The notes below the pieces were generated by a model. The model made no database searches, was not told the origin of the DNA, and worked only from the letters and a program-made list of their open reading frames with translations. A program made the translations under genes and the position numbers. Shown here one piece after another: positions 54,700-62,950 of a stretch of DNA of 64,000 nt; the stretch's first letter is position 1, and every line of letters starts with the position of its first letter. Origin of the DNA: Actinoplanes oblitus (lineage in GTDB: Bacteria; Actinomycetota; Actinomycetes; Mycobacteriales; Micromonosporaceae); assembly GCF_030252345.1 (NCBI RefSeq), contig NZ_CP126980.1, forward strand, positions 8,503,501 to 8,567,500, written 5' to 3'.

Positions 54700-54850
54700 T
54701 TTCGCTGGTCACCCGGCCCGCTACCGGCTCGCTTCGCCGGTCGCCCGGCCCGCTACCGGCTCGTTTCGCCGGTCACCCGGCTCGCCACCCGCCCCGTTTC
54801 GCCGGTCACCCGGCCCGCCGCCCGGCCGGTTTCGCCGGTCGCCGCCCTGT
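54700..54850. repeat. 32/33-bp tandem repeat, five copies
   Basis: The marker TTTCGCCGGTC (first copy TTTCGCTGGTC, second CTTCGCCGGTC) starts at 54700, 54732, 54764, 54797 and 54830. Each is followed by a (A/G)CCCGGC(T/C)CGC-like stretch. Spacing changes between 32 and 33, which rules out a conserved reading frame. The array sits immediately upstream of smc. Confidence 0.8.
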
Positions 54851-54900
54851 TTCCCGGGGCGGCCGGGACCGGCATGCTCGCGAGGCCGGCGGTGGCGGAC

Positions 54901-54945
54901 AAAAAACTGCGCGCCGCCACGGATGTGGAGGCGCGCTTTTCTTTG
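54901..54945 (-). terminator. Bidirectional terminator hairpin
   Basis: GCGCGCC (54909-54915) pairs with GGCGCGC (54930-54936). A run of six A lies on the left (54901-54906) and TTTTCTTT on the right, so both strands have a U-rich tail after the stem. For the minus-strand gene ending at 55017 this is a textbook intrinsic terminator. Confidence 0.8.
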
Positions 54946-55016
54946 GTGCGTTGTGGTGCGAGGGGGGATGAACGCCGGTCAGCCACCCCGCAGCGACGTC
55001 CCGGCGGTCGTGGAGC

Positions 55017-55211
55017 TCAGGTCAGAGCAGGCTCGCTCAGCCGCAGGAGGTCGTCCGCCTCGGCAGCCGCCGCCGCCAGGCGATCATTCTCCGCCCGGAG
55101 GCGGGTGACCTCGAACTCCAAGCTCTGCACCCGGGAACGCAGTCGGGTGACCTCGTCGAGCAGGCGCCGGTCGGGCGCCGCACCTACGTGGCCGTAGAGG
55201 GCCTTCGCCAT
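55017..55211 (-). CDS. Small coiled-coil protein
   Basis: A 64-residue protein beginning M-A-K-A-L-Y-G-H-V-G. It consists mainly of a heptad repeat (L-L-D-E-V-T-R-L-R-S-R-V-Q-S-L-E-F-E-V-T) ending in an Ala-rich helix. Highly similar small proteins are widespread in actinobacteria with unknown function. ATG 55211 has AAGGAG seven bases upstream. A clear terminator lies 70 bases after the stop. The longer upstream frame is not conserved. Confidence 0.85.
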   Translation of the reverse strand: MAKALYGHVGAAPDRRLLDEVTRLRSRVQSLEFEVTRLRAENDRLAAAAAEADDLLRLSEPALT

Positions 55212-55878
55212 CTTGACTCCTTGTGACGCGGTGCGTCTCGTATGTGTTTGCTTCGCCGGAACGGCCGGCCAACGTGCACCCAGCGCGCGAAGTGATCGCA
55301 CCAAGAAGCTCACGGGCACGCGTGAGCACAGAATTCCCCCACTGAAGCGGTGGAACTCTCTTGGGTGCGGATGCTCAAGCCACGAAGGGAGCCGGGGCGT
55401 GAGTGGGCGCGACTGGCGACATCTCCATAGTCCGCCGATACCCATGCTCCGTCAAGCCGAGCGCACGCAGCGGCACGGCCGACGTCAGTGAATCACGCCA
55501 CCAGGTGGTCTTGAACTGCGATTATGCACGTTCCCAGCGGCTTGTCGATCTCGGCGGAGATCGGGCGATCAATTCACTCGACGAAGTTCGATCAACACCC
55601 TACGCACGGACACCACCCGAAGGCCACTGATTTGATCAACAAGATCGGCTTATGTGATCAACAGGATCGGCGGCCCGCGTGGCTCAAGGACAGCATGCAA
55701 TGCCCGCCGCGGGCTGCCCGGCAAACCACGGGGCGGGCCGCGAGTGCCTTTCGAACACCGTGGCCTTTCGGGCAAATTCGGGCAAACGTGGGCGACAAAT
55801 TAGGGCAAAGGGGGCGTATTTCTGTCGCCTAGCTGACATGCCTCGCTAGGCCGGGGTCCCTCTGTCGTTGCCTCCAGC
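55212..55878. other. 667-base intergenic region before the Pel-like operon
   Basis: No gene is supported here. It is richer in A/T than its surroundings and should contain divergent promoters for the small coiled-coil gene and the PelF-like gene. Two small repeats are visible: GATCAACA(A/G)GATCGGC at about 55634 and 55657, and GGGCAAA at about 55768, 55778 and 55803. These could be operator elements for the operon at 55879. Confidence 0.5.
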
Positions 55879-57387
55879 GTGAATCCGACCCCGTCCCGCG
55901 AGCGCATCTGTCTGCTCACCGGCGGCGGATACCCGTACCGCCGGGACGCCCTCGGAGGTTGGTGCCGGTCGCTCGTCGAGAACTTGCACCGGTTCCGCTT
56001 CGAGCTGCTCACCGTCACGGACCGGGAACTGCCGTCCGCGCCCGCGTACCCACTTCCGTTCAATGTCGGCTCGGCGCGCGCCGTCGCGCTGGGCCGCGAA
56101 CCGGCCCGCTCCGAGCGGCGCCGCGCCCAGCTCCCGGAGGGTGCCGCCGACGCCGTCGCCCGGTTCTGCCGGGGGATGCTCGACGAGACCGCCACCGAGG
56201 AGTTCGCCGACGGGCTGCGGTGGATCGCCGAACTGGCCGGGAACCGGCCCAGCCCGCTGACCCGGCTGCCACTGGCCGAGAAACTGCTCGACGCGTGGCG
56301 GGGGCGGGCGGACGGCGTACCGGAAGCGCCGCCTCCGCCGAAGCTCAGCGTGCGCGACGCGCGGACCGCTGCCACCCTGCTGCGGCACGCCATGCGGGCC
56401 CTCGCCGTGCCGGTCCCGGAAGCGGACCTGGTGCACTGCGTGGGCGGCACGACACCGCTGCTGGCCGCGCTCGCCGGGCGGTGGCGCAGCGGCACACCGC
56501 TGCTGCTCACCGAGGCGCGCACGCCGGTCACCCGGCAGCGGCCGGCCGAGGAACGGCTGTCACCGGCGGTCCGGCTGATCCTGCGGCGGTTCCGGAGCGC
56601 GGTGGCCCGGACCGGGTACGCCGAGGCGGAGCTGATCGCGCCGTTGAGCGCCTACCACCACGGCTGGGCGCTCGACCACGGAGCGGAGCCGACCCGCCTG
56701 GTCCAGGTGCCGGCCGGGGTGGATCCGAAGGAGTACCCGGGCGCCGCCGAGCTGGACGCGCCACCGACGGTGGTGTGGGCCGGCAGCGGTGGACCGGACA
56801 GCGGGCTGACCCTGGTGCTGGACGCGTTCACCGAGGTCGCGGCGGCCCTGCCGGGTGCCGTGCTGCACCTGGTCGGTGTCACCGCGACGCACGAGGAGCA
56901 CTGCGCCGACCAGATCGAGCGGACCGGGCTGGGACGTGCGGTACGGCTGCACCCGCTGCCCGCCGACCCGCGCGAGCGATTCACCGTCGGGCAGGTGGTG
57001 GCGCACGTGCCGGGACCGTCCGATCCGCCGTACCGGCTGGTCGAGGCGATGATGTCGGGCCGCCCGGTGGTCGCCGTGGACATCGGGCCGGCCGGCGAGA
57101 CGCTCGGCGAGACCGGGGTGGTGGTCCCCGCCGACGACCCGTCCGAGCTGGCCATCGCGATCGTCGACCTGCTCCGGGCCACCCAGCGCCGGCGCACGCT
57201 GGGCGACGCGGCCCGGCAGCGCGCGCTCAGCCACTTCACCGTCGACCGGGTGGTGCGGGTGTACGGCGCCCTCTACACCGATCTGGCCGCGCCACCGCCG
57301 GCGCCGGCCTTCGAACTCGCGCTCGCCGTGCCGGCGCCGCGGACTCCGATGCCGGCCACACTGCGCTGGCTGACCAGGGAGGACTGA
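55879..57387 (+). CDS. PelF-like GT4 glycosyltransferase
   Basis: A 502-residue GT-B glycosyltransferase. The N-terminal half fits the DUF3492 domain of PelF: C-L-L-T-G-G-G-Y-P-Y-R-R-D-A-L-G-G-W-C, V-H-C-V-G-G-T-T-P-L-L-A and L-L-L-T-E-A-R-T-P-V. The C-terminal half is GT4-like, with the nucleotide-sugar site S-D-P-P-Y-R-L-V-E-A-M-M-S-G-R-P-V-V. PelF uses UDP-GalNAc/GlcNAc to polymerise the Pel polysaccharide at the inner membrane with PelG. GTG 55879 is the first in-frame start; ribosome-binding site is weak. The next gene starts two bases after the stop. Confidence 0.85.
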   Translation: MNPTPSRERICLLTGGGYPYRRDALGGWCRSLVENLHRFRFELLTVTDRELPSAPAYPLPFNVGSARAVALGREPARSERRRAQLPEGAADAVARFCRGMLDETATEEFADGLRWIAELAGNRPSPLTRLPLAEKLLDAWRGRADGVPEAPPPPKLSVRDARTAATLLRHAMRALAVPVPEADLVHCVGGTTPLLAALAGRWRSGTPLLLTEARTPVTRQRPAEERLSPAVRLILRRFRSAVARTGYAEAELIAPLSAYHHGWALDHGAEPTRLVQVPAGVDPKEYPGAAELDAPPTVVWAGSGGPDSGLTLVLDAFTEVAAALPGAVLHLVGVTATHEEHCADQIERTGLGRAVRLHPLPADPRERFTVGQVVAHVPGPSDPPYRLVEAMMSGRPVVAVDIGPAGETLGETGVVVPADDPSELAIAIVDLLRATQRRRTLGDAARQRALSHFTVDRVVRVYGALYTDLAAPPPAPAFELALAVPAPRTPMPATLRWLTRED

Positions 57388-57388
57388 A

Positions 57389-60349
57389 ATGACGATCACT
57401 CCCCCGCGCGGGAACTCCGGGACCTCCCGGACGGCGTCCCGCAACCGGCGCCGCCGGCCGCAGGTGCCCGGCGAACCGCGGCACGCGGCGAACGGCGGGC
57501 CCGGGTTCGACGAGGCGCCGCGACGGCGGCCGTCCCCGGTGTCCGCCGTGCCGATGGACGCGGAAGGGCTGGGTGCGCGGCTCTACGAGGTCATGTCGGA
57601 GTCCGAGCGGGAGACGGCGGTCGCCGAGACCCTGCTCTTCGTGAAGCCGGACTTCGACGCCGGGCCGCCGGCTGAGCCGGTGGCCGGGGCGGCCGAGCCG
57701 GGTGAGACGCAGGTCTTCTCCCGGATCCCGCTCGCCGAGACGGAACTGGACGGGGCGGACCTGCCCGGCACGACGCCGCTGGTCTCCCTCGCCGAGGCGG
57801 AGCGGGCCGGCGCGGACCTGCCCGGCACGACGGCGACAACCGCCCCGGGCGGCGCCGAGCCGCCGCCGGCCGCCGAGACGATTCTCTTCACCCGGCCCCC
57901 GGACTGGGAGACGGCGGCGGAGCGGTACCTCGCGGGGCGGCGGGCCGGGCCCGCGCCGGAACCGCCGGCGCCGGTCCTGCGGGAAGTCAGTCCGCTGACC
58001 GAGACCTTCCTGTTCGGGCCGCCGGGCAGGCATGCGCAGGAACCGCGCTCGCCGATCGACGGGGCGGCGGAGACGCTGCTGTTCGCGGGGCTGGCCCGGA
58101 CGCTGGCGACCGGGCTCGACGAGACCGGGAGCGAACCGGAGCGGGACACACCGGCCCCGGGCGGCCTCTGGACGGATGCCGCGGCGCAGGTGGCACCGGC
58201 CCACGACGCTGACTGGGCGGACGGTCCGGCGCCGGGCACACCGGCCGAGGCGGCTGACTGGGCGGACGTCCCGCAAGCCACACCAGGTCTGGACACTGAC
58301 TGGGCGGACACTCCGGCGCAGGCCACACCAGGTCTGGACGCTGACTGGGCGGACGTTCCTTCTGGCACACCGGCTGTGGACGACGGCTGGGCGGGTGCTC
58401 CGGCGTACGGGAAAATCGCGGACCGGGGGCAGCGCGGACCGGGACGCCGGCGGCGGGCCTGGGCGGACCTCGATCGCGATGACCCGCAGCCGTGGCCGGA
58501 CCGCGCGAACAGCGAATCCGCTCGGGCGTTTTCTGCCGGTTCGGCGGACTTTGAGCGTTCCGGGCGGGTGGTCAACCGCAGGCGGTCCCGGACCGCCGAC
58601 GCCGATCCGCAGCGCGGCGGAGAGGACGTGCGTGACCTGGGCCGCGAATGGCTCGCGGCGGACCTGGCGGCCCGGCCACATCCCGCCGAGCCGGACGTGG
58701 ACGGCCCGGAACCGGAGTGGGCCGCGGACGGCCACGAGTGGATCACGGACGATCCGCAGGGTCCGAGCAGCGGCTGGGGTGCGGACTGGGAAACCGACTG
58801 GGCCACGGCCGCCGCGCCGGGGTGGGAGACCGACCCGGAGGCCGATCCGGATGCGTACCTGGAGGCGGACTCCGCGACCGGACCGGACGCCGACCCGGCG
58901 GCGGACCTGGAAGCGGACTTCCAGACGGACTTCCAAGCGGACTTTCAAGCGGACCTCGAAGCGGATTTCGAGGCTGACTTCGATACGGACCTCGAAGCGG
59001 GATTCGGGGTCGGGACGTCGCTGGAGCTGAGCCCGGAACGCCGCGCCAAGGCCGCCGCCGCCGAGGCCGCCTGGCGAGCCTTCGCCGAAGGCGACCGGGA
59101 GACCGAGATCCGCACCGGCCGGCGAGCCAAGAGCCGCTGGCTGAGCACTCTCACCGGCAGCCGGAGCACCGGCGACGAGCAGGACCCGCCGAAGCGGCCG
59201 TTCTTCCTGTGGCCCGTCCTGCTGCGCTGCCTGCTCTACCTCGGGCCGCTCAGCGTGGCCGTCGCCGGGGTCGGCGCGCTGGGCCGGGTCGCCTGGCCGG
59301 TGCCGGCCGTCACGCTGCTGCTCGGCTGGGCCGCGGCGCAGGCACTGACCAGCGTCGGCGTCACGGTGTCCCGGCGGGCCGGGGCGGAGGCAGCGGTCCG
59401 GCTGGTCGGCGCCGGGTTCCTGACGGTGACCGGGGTGTGGTGCGCGCTCGTCTGGATCGCGCCGGACGCGCTGCTCGGACCGGACCGGCTGCTGGCCGCC
59501 TCGGTCGGGGCGGGCGGGCTGGCCACCCTGGCCACCGTCACCGCGGCGCTGGTGACCCGGTCGGAGACCGCGCTGATCCGCTGGTACCTGCCCTGCTGGC
59601 TGCTCGCCGGCCTGGCGCTGGCAGCCGCGGGCGGGGTCGGCTGGGCCGGATACGTCCCGGTGGAGACGCTGCTGCCGGCCGCGATCGTGGCGGCGCTGGT
59701 CCGGGCGTTCCGGCCGGCGGTGCTGCTCGGACGGGAGTGCCGGATCCCCCGGCTCACCGCGGTGGAGCGCCGCCGCGGCCTGGCCTACCTGGTCGTCGGG
59801 GCCTCCCAGGCGATCTGCGTGGCGCTGCTCTGGCAGGCCGGGCCCGCCGTGACCCCGGCACCGGCCGCGCTGCCGCTGCTGCTCGCGGTGCCGATGCTGG
59901 AGGCGCTGATCGGCTGGCACACCGATCGGATCGACGCCGGGCTGGACTCCGCGGAGAGCGCCGCCGAGCTGGACCGGCACGTCCGCAACGTCACGGTGAT
60001 CACGCTGGCCGGGCTGATGCCGCCGCTGGCCGCCGGCGGGGCGCTGGCGCTGGCCGCGTACCGGCTGCCCGGTGGCCTGTCCAGCCCGCACGGCGCGGTT
60101 CTCGCGCTCGCCGCCGGGACCCTGCTCGGCGGGGTCTTCGCGGTCACCTTCCTGCTGGCCGCGCGGGCCCGTACCGGGTTCGCCGCCGCCCTGGCCGCCG
60201 CGCCGCCGCTGGCCACGCTGGCCCTGCCGCTGCTGCCCCAGTCCACGGGCGGGCCGTTGCCGGTCGCCGTCGCCGTACTCGCCGCGACGCACGTGGCCGG
60301 CCTGCTCATCGTCGCCCTGACCGCCGCCGATCTTCGGAGGACCTCGTGA
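57389..60349 (+). CDS. Large acidic-repeat membrane protein, PelG-like C-terminus
   Basis: A 986-residue protein. Residues 1-600 are predicted soluble, cytoplasmic and disordered, with three repeat zones. The first has five E-T-x-x-F motifs (Thr81, 107, 164, 206, 229). The second has five or six D-A-D-W-A-D-V-P/A-T-P-G-L-D repeats (about 272-337). The third is an acidic A-D-F-Q-A-D-F/L-E-A-D run (about 506-540). Residues 605-986 contain about ten to twelve membrane helices and fit a PelG-type exopolysaccharide exporter in length and position, though sequence identity was not testable. Its stop overlaps the start of the next gene (GTGA). I infer that it spans the membrane as the partner of the PelF-like enzyme; the large N-terminus is not part of known PelG proteins. 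Confidence 0.8.
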   Translation: MTITPPRGNSGTSRTASRNRRRRPQVPGEPRHAANGGPGFDEAPRRRPSPVSAVPMDAEGLGARLYEVMSESERETAVAETLLFVKPDFDAGPPAEPVAGAAEPGETQVFSRIPLAETELDGADLPGTTPLVSLAEAERAGADLPGTTATTAPGGAEPPPAAETILFTRPPDWETAAERYLAGRRAGPAPEPPAPVLREVSPLTETFLFGPPGRHAQEPRSPIDGAAETLLFAGLARTLATGLDETGSEPERDTPAPGGLWTDAAAQVAPAHDADWADGPAPGTPAEAADWADVPQATPGLDTDWADTPAQATPGLDADWADVPSGTPAVDDGWAGAPAYGKIADRGQRGPGRRRRAWADLDRDDPQPWPDRANSESARAFSAGSADFERSGRVVNRRRSRTADADPQRGGEDVRDLGREWLAADLAARPHPAEPDVDGPEPEWAADGHEWITDDPQGPSSGWGADWETDWATAAAPGWETDPEADPDAYLEADSATGPDADPAADLEADFQTDFQADFQADLEADFEADFDTDLEAGFGVGTSLELSPERRAKAAAAEAAWRAFAEGDRETEIRTGRRAKSRWLSTLTGSRSTGDEQDPPKRPFFLWPVLLRCLLYLGPLSVAVAGVGALGRVAWPVPAVTLLLGWAAAQALTSVGVTVSRRAGAEAAVRLVGAGFLTVTGVWCALVWIAPDALLGPDRLLAASVGAGGLATLATVTAALVTRSETALIRWYLPCWLLAGLALAAAGGVGWAGYVPVETLLPAAIVAALVRAFRPAVLLGRECRIPRLTAVERRRGLAYLVVGASQAICVALLWQAGPAVTPAPAALPLLLAVPMLEALIGWHTDRIDAGLDSAESAAELDRHVRNVTVITLAGLMPPLAAGGALALAAYRLPGGLSSPHGAVLALAAGTLLGGVFAVTFLLAARARTGFAAALAAAPPLATLALPLLPQSTGGPLPVAVAVLAATHVAGLLIVALTAADLRRTS

Positions 60350-60915
60350 AGACCCTGTTTCCCGCGTACGCCCATCCCGGCCCCGAGCTGGAACTGGACG
60401 CCGACACCTGGATCGTCCGCGAGCATCCCGGCGACCGGCGCACCCTGCACCAGTCGCTCGGCCGGATCGACCTGGACTGGGGCAGCCGCTCGCTCGCCGA
60501 CGTACTCTCCGACGTGGACGCCTGGCGGGCCGACGGCGTGGAGGGCCTGTTCCTGGACCGGGCGCCGGCCGGGTCCGGGGGTGTCGGCCCGGTCGCGCTG
60601 ACGGTCCGGCTCGCCGCCCGCCGCGGCCTGCACCGGGTGGTGCTGAACCCGGGCGTGCCGACCCATCCGCTGTACCGGGATCTCGGGGTGCGGATCTGCA
60701 CGTTCGAGGGGCCCTGGTCGGCCTATCAGAGCTGGGACGGCGACGGCACCCGGCCGGGGGACGGGCACATCGTGCACGGGGTGCCGGCGGCGCTGCTCAC
60801 GGCCGCGCGGCGGCTGATGGGGCGGCGCGGGGCCGGTTTCGGCCTGGCCACCGATACGAGTCCGGATCTGGCTCCGGCTGGGGCTCCGGGGGGTGGCGCT
60901 CACAGCGCCGATTGA
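60346..60915 (+). CDS. Spherulin-4-like (GH135-type) protein
   Basis: A 189-residue protein resembling spherulation-specific family 4. Segments match in order: L-F-P-A-Y-A-H-P-G, L-D-W-G-S-R-S-L-A-D-V-L-S-D-V-D-A-W, G-V-E-G-L-F-L-D-R-A, V-V-L-N-P-G-V-P and I-C-T-F-E-G-P-W. The fungal family member Sph3 is an endo-alpha-1,4-N-acetylgalactosaminidase acting on galactosaminogalactan. The usual Asp-Glu pair reads Asp71-Arg72 here, so a catalytic acid may be missing. No signal peptide is visible. GTG 60346 has CGGAGG upstream and overlaps the previous stop. Third gene of the operon. Confidence 0.8.
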   Translation: MKTLFPAYAHPGPELELDADTWIVREHPGDRRTLHQSLGRIDLDWGSRSLADVLSDVDAWRADGVEGLFLDRAPAGSGGVGPVALTVRLAARRGLHRVVLNPGVPTHPLYRDLGVRICTFEGPWSAYQSWDGDGTRPGDGHIVHGVPAALLTAARRLMGRRGAGFGLATDTSPDLAPAGAPGGGAHSAD

Positions 60916-61067
60916 GACCGGTTCGGGGTAGGGCGGGTGATGCGGCTCTGACCGGGTTGGGCGCTGCGGGTCTCCCGGTGGGGTGCGGCGGCATCGGCAA
61001 CCTCTCGTTGCGGAACGTACGTCTTGCCGCTGCCTGGGCCGCTGGGTCACCGGGGGCAGGTGGTCAT

Positions 61068-61330
61068 GGTCTGGGCGCCAGGCGACGGGGGCTCGTCTCG
61101 GCCGCCGCCTGCGGGCCGCTCTTGGTCGCGGTCCGGCCGCCGCCCCACGGGCCGCTATTGGTCACGGTCCGGCCGCCGCCCCACGGGCCGCTATTGGTCA
61201 CGGGTTTGGACGCCAGGCCACGTAAGCTGCCCGTCACCGTCCCGGCCGCCGCCCACGGGACGCGGCCGGTCACGGTCTGGACGCCAGGCCACGGAAGCTG
61301 CCGGTCACCGTCCCGGCCGCCGGTCACGGT
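61068..61330. repeat. 36-bp and 71-bp tandem repeats
   Basis: CGGGCCGCT starts at 61112, 61148 and 61184: three 36-bp units with GGTC(G/A)CGGTCCGGCCGC between. Then TGGACGCCAGGCCACG starts at 61207 and 61278 (71-bp period), with a diverged third copy near 61068. The two families share GCCGCC-rich arms. Confidence 0.75.
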
Positions 61331-61447
61331 CCGTCGACGACCTGGTCAGATCCAGCGCGCAACGGGTTCCGGTCCGCCGCCCGCTCTCCGGCCGCAGTCC
61401 GACATTCCCGGTACGCCCCGGGCCCGGGCAACGCCGTCTGCCCGCCC

Positions 61448-61757
61448 GGCTGGTCGTGATGGTCCTGTCCAGGACCGGGACACCACCGTGACCACCAGCC
61501 CACGACACTCGGCTGGTCACCAGGACCCTCTCGGCGCCCGGGACACCACCCTGACCACCAGCCCACCACACTCGGCTGGTCACCAGGACCCTCTCCGCGC
61601 CCGGCACACCACCGTCACCACCAGCCCACGACACTCGGCTGGCCACCACGACCCACTCCGCGCCCGGCACACCACCGTCACCACCAGCCCAGCACACCCG
61701 GCTGGTCACCACGACCCACTCCACGCCCGGGACACCACCGTGACCACCAGCCCGGCT
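61448..61757. repeat. 63-bp tandem repeat, five copies, related to the 36.3-kb array
   Basis: GGCTGG starts at 61448, 61511, 61574, 61637 and 61700: an exact 63-bp period, ending near 61757. Units carry GGCTGGT and ACCAGCC arms around GCCCGG(G/C)ACACCACC, the same core as the 62-bp array at 36324-36690. The arms permit a hairpin per unit. Confidence 0.9.
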
Positions 61758-61903
61758 CTTGGCTTGCGCGATGGCTCCCGGCCGAGACAACGCCCCACGA
61801 GGGCCTGGGGCTGCGAGCGCCCGGGATGTATCGGAAAAGTCGGACTGCGTCCGAGGCGAGCTTCGGCCCGCGCCGCCGGCAGCCGCGGACCGAGGGCGGC
61901 CGC

Positions 61904-62055
61904 GACAACGACCCCAATCCCGAACAGGCCGTGACCGGCAGCAGGCCGCGACAACGACCCCAACCCCGAACAGGCCGTTACCGGCAGCGGGCCGGGACAA
62001 CAGCCCCAACCCCGAACAGGCCGTTACCGGCAGCGGGCCGGGGCCCGGACAACGA
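61904..62055. repeat. 46-bp tandem repeat, three copies plus a degenerate fourth
   Basis: GACAACGACCCCAA (third copy GACAACAGCCCCAA) starts at 61904, 61950 and 61996; a partial copy starts at 62048, 52 bases on. Each unit continues CCCGAACAGGCCGT(T/G)ACCGG. The array lies just before the mutM stop codon and may affect its 3' end. Confidence 0.8.
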
Positions 62056-62098
62056 CCGGCAACCCGTCACTTCGGAAGGGACGGCAGGGCGGGCCGGC

Positions 62099-62941
62099 TC
62101 AGCGGGGCCGGGGTTGGCAGCGGGGGCAGCTGAACGACGACCGGTTCATGAAGCTCTCGCGGCGGATCGGGGCGCCGCAGCGGTGGCACGGCTCCCCTTC
62201 GCGGCCGTAGGCGTTCAGTGAGCGGTCGAAGTAGCCGCTCTCCCCGTTCACGTTGACGTAGAGCTCGTCGAAGCTGGTCCCGCCCGCGCGGATCGCCTCG
62301 GCGAGCACGTCGCGTACGTGTCCGAGAACCCGGCCCACGGCGGGCCGGGTCAGTTTGTCGGTCGGGCGGGTGCCGTGCAGCTTGGCCCGCCACAGTGCCT
62401 CGTCGGCGTAGATGTTGCCCACCCCGGAGATCAGGCTCTGGTCGAGCAGGGCCCGTTTGATCTCGGTGTGCCGGCCCCGCAGCCGGGCCGAGAACGCGTC
62501 GTCGTCGAAGAGCGGGTCCATCGGGTCGCGGGCGATGTGCGAGATCTCACCGGGCAGCTCGGCGCCGCCCTCGGAGACCGACAGCCCGCCGAAGGTCCGC
62601 TGGTCGACGAAGCGCAGCTGCGGGCCGCCGTCGGTGAAGGTGAACCGGACCCGCAGGTGTTTCTCGTCCTCGGCGGTGGCCGGCTGCATCAGCAGCTGGC
62701 CGCTCATCCCGAGGTGGGCGATGATCGCGTCCCCGGAGTCGAGCGGCAGCCACAGGTATTTGCCGCGGCGGGACACGTCGAGGATGGTGCGGCCGGTGAG
62801 CACGGCGTTGAAGTGGACGTCACCGGGCAGGTGCCGGCGGATCGCCCGCGGGTGGTGCACCTCGGCGGTGGCGATGGTGCGGCCGGTCACCCACTTGGCC
62901 AGTCCGATCCGGACGGTCTCGACCTCGGGCAGCTCAGGCAA
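62099..62941 (-). CDS. mutM: Formamidopyrimidine-DNA glycosylase
   Basis: A 280-residue Fpg/MutM, a base-excision enzyme that removes 8-oxoguanine and nicks the abasic site. It has the N-terminal catalytic [10 protein letters not shown] (Pro2, Glu3), Lys in S-R-R-G-K-Y-L-W-L, the H2TH region [12 protein letters not shown] and the zinc finger C-H-R-C-G-A-P-I with C-P-R-C near the end. It follows the next gene by nine bases on the minus strand. Confidence 0.96.
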   Translation of the reverse strand: MPELPEVETVRIGLAKWVTGRTIATAEVHHPRAIRRHLPGDVHFNAVLTGRTILDVSRRGKYLWLPLDSGDAIIAHLGMSGQLLMQPATAEDEKHLRVRFTFTDGGPQLRFVDQRTFGGLSVSEGGAELPGEISHIARDPMDPLFDDDAFSARLRGRHTEIKRALLDQSLISGVGNIYADEALWRAKLHGTRPTDKLTRPAVGRVLGHVRDVLAEAIRAGGTSFDELYVNVNGESGYFDRSLNAYGREGEPCHRCGAPIRRESFMNRSSFSCPRCQPRPR

Positions 62942-62950
62942 GGGGGGTCC

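Larger units (their letters stand above)
54556..55016. other. Gap between smc and the small coiled-coil gene
   Basis: This stretch holds the smc promoter side, a 32/33-bp tandem array at 54700-54850 and a terminator hairpin at 54901-54945. No family-like ORF is present; plus-strand open frames here are translations of the repeat or antisense to smc. Confidence 0.7.
60916..62098. other. 1.2-kb repeat-dense intergenic region before mutM
   Basis: No gene is supported. The stretch holds at least four repeat families (36-bp, 71-bp, 63-bp and 46-bp periods; annotated separately) in a row, filling most of the gap between the spherulin-4-like gene and the convergent mutM. The many open frames here are low-complexity Arg/Pro/Gly translations and change between copies. 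Confidence 0.75.

Noticed and set aside
50944..55197. 1417-codon plus-strand open frame opposite smc
   Set aside because: Antisense shadow of smc with low-complexity composition and no family motifs.
61448..61757. CRISPR array
   Set aside because: Continuous tandem repeat without spacers.
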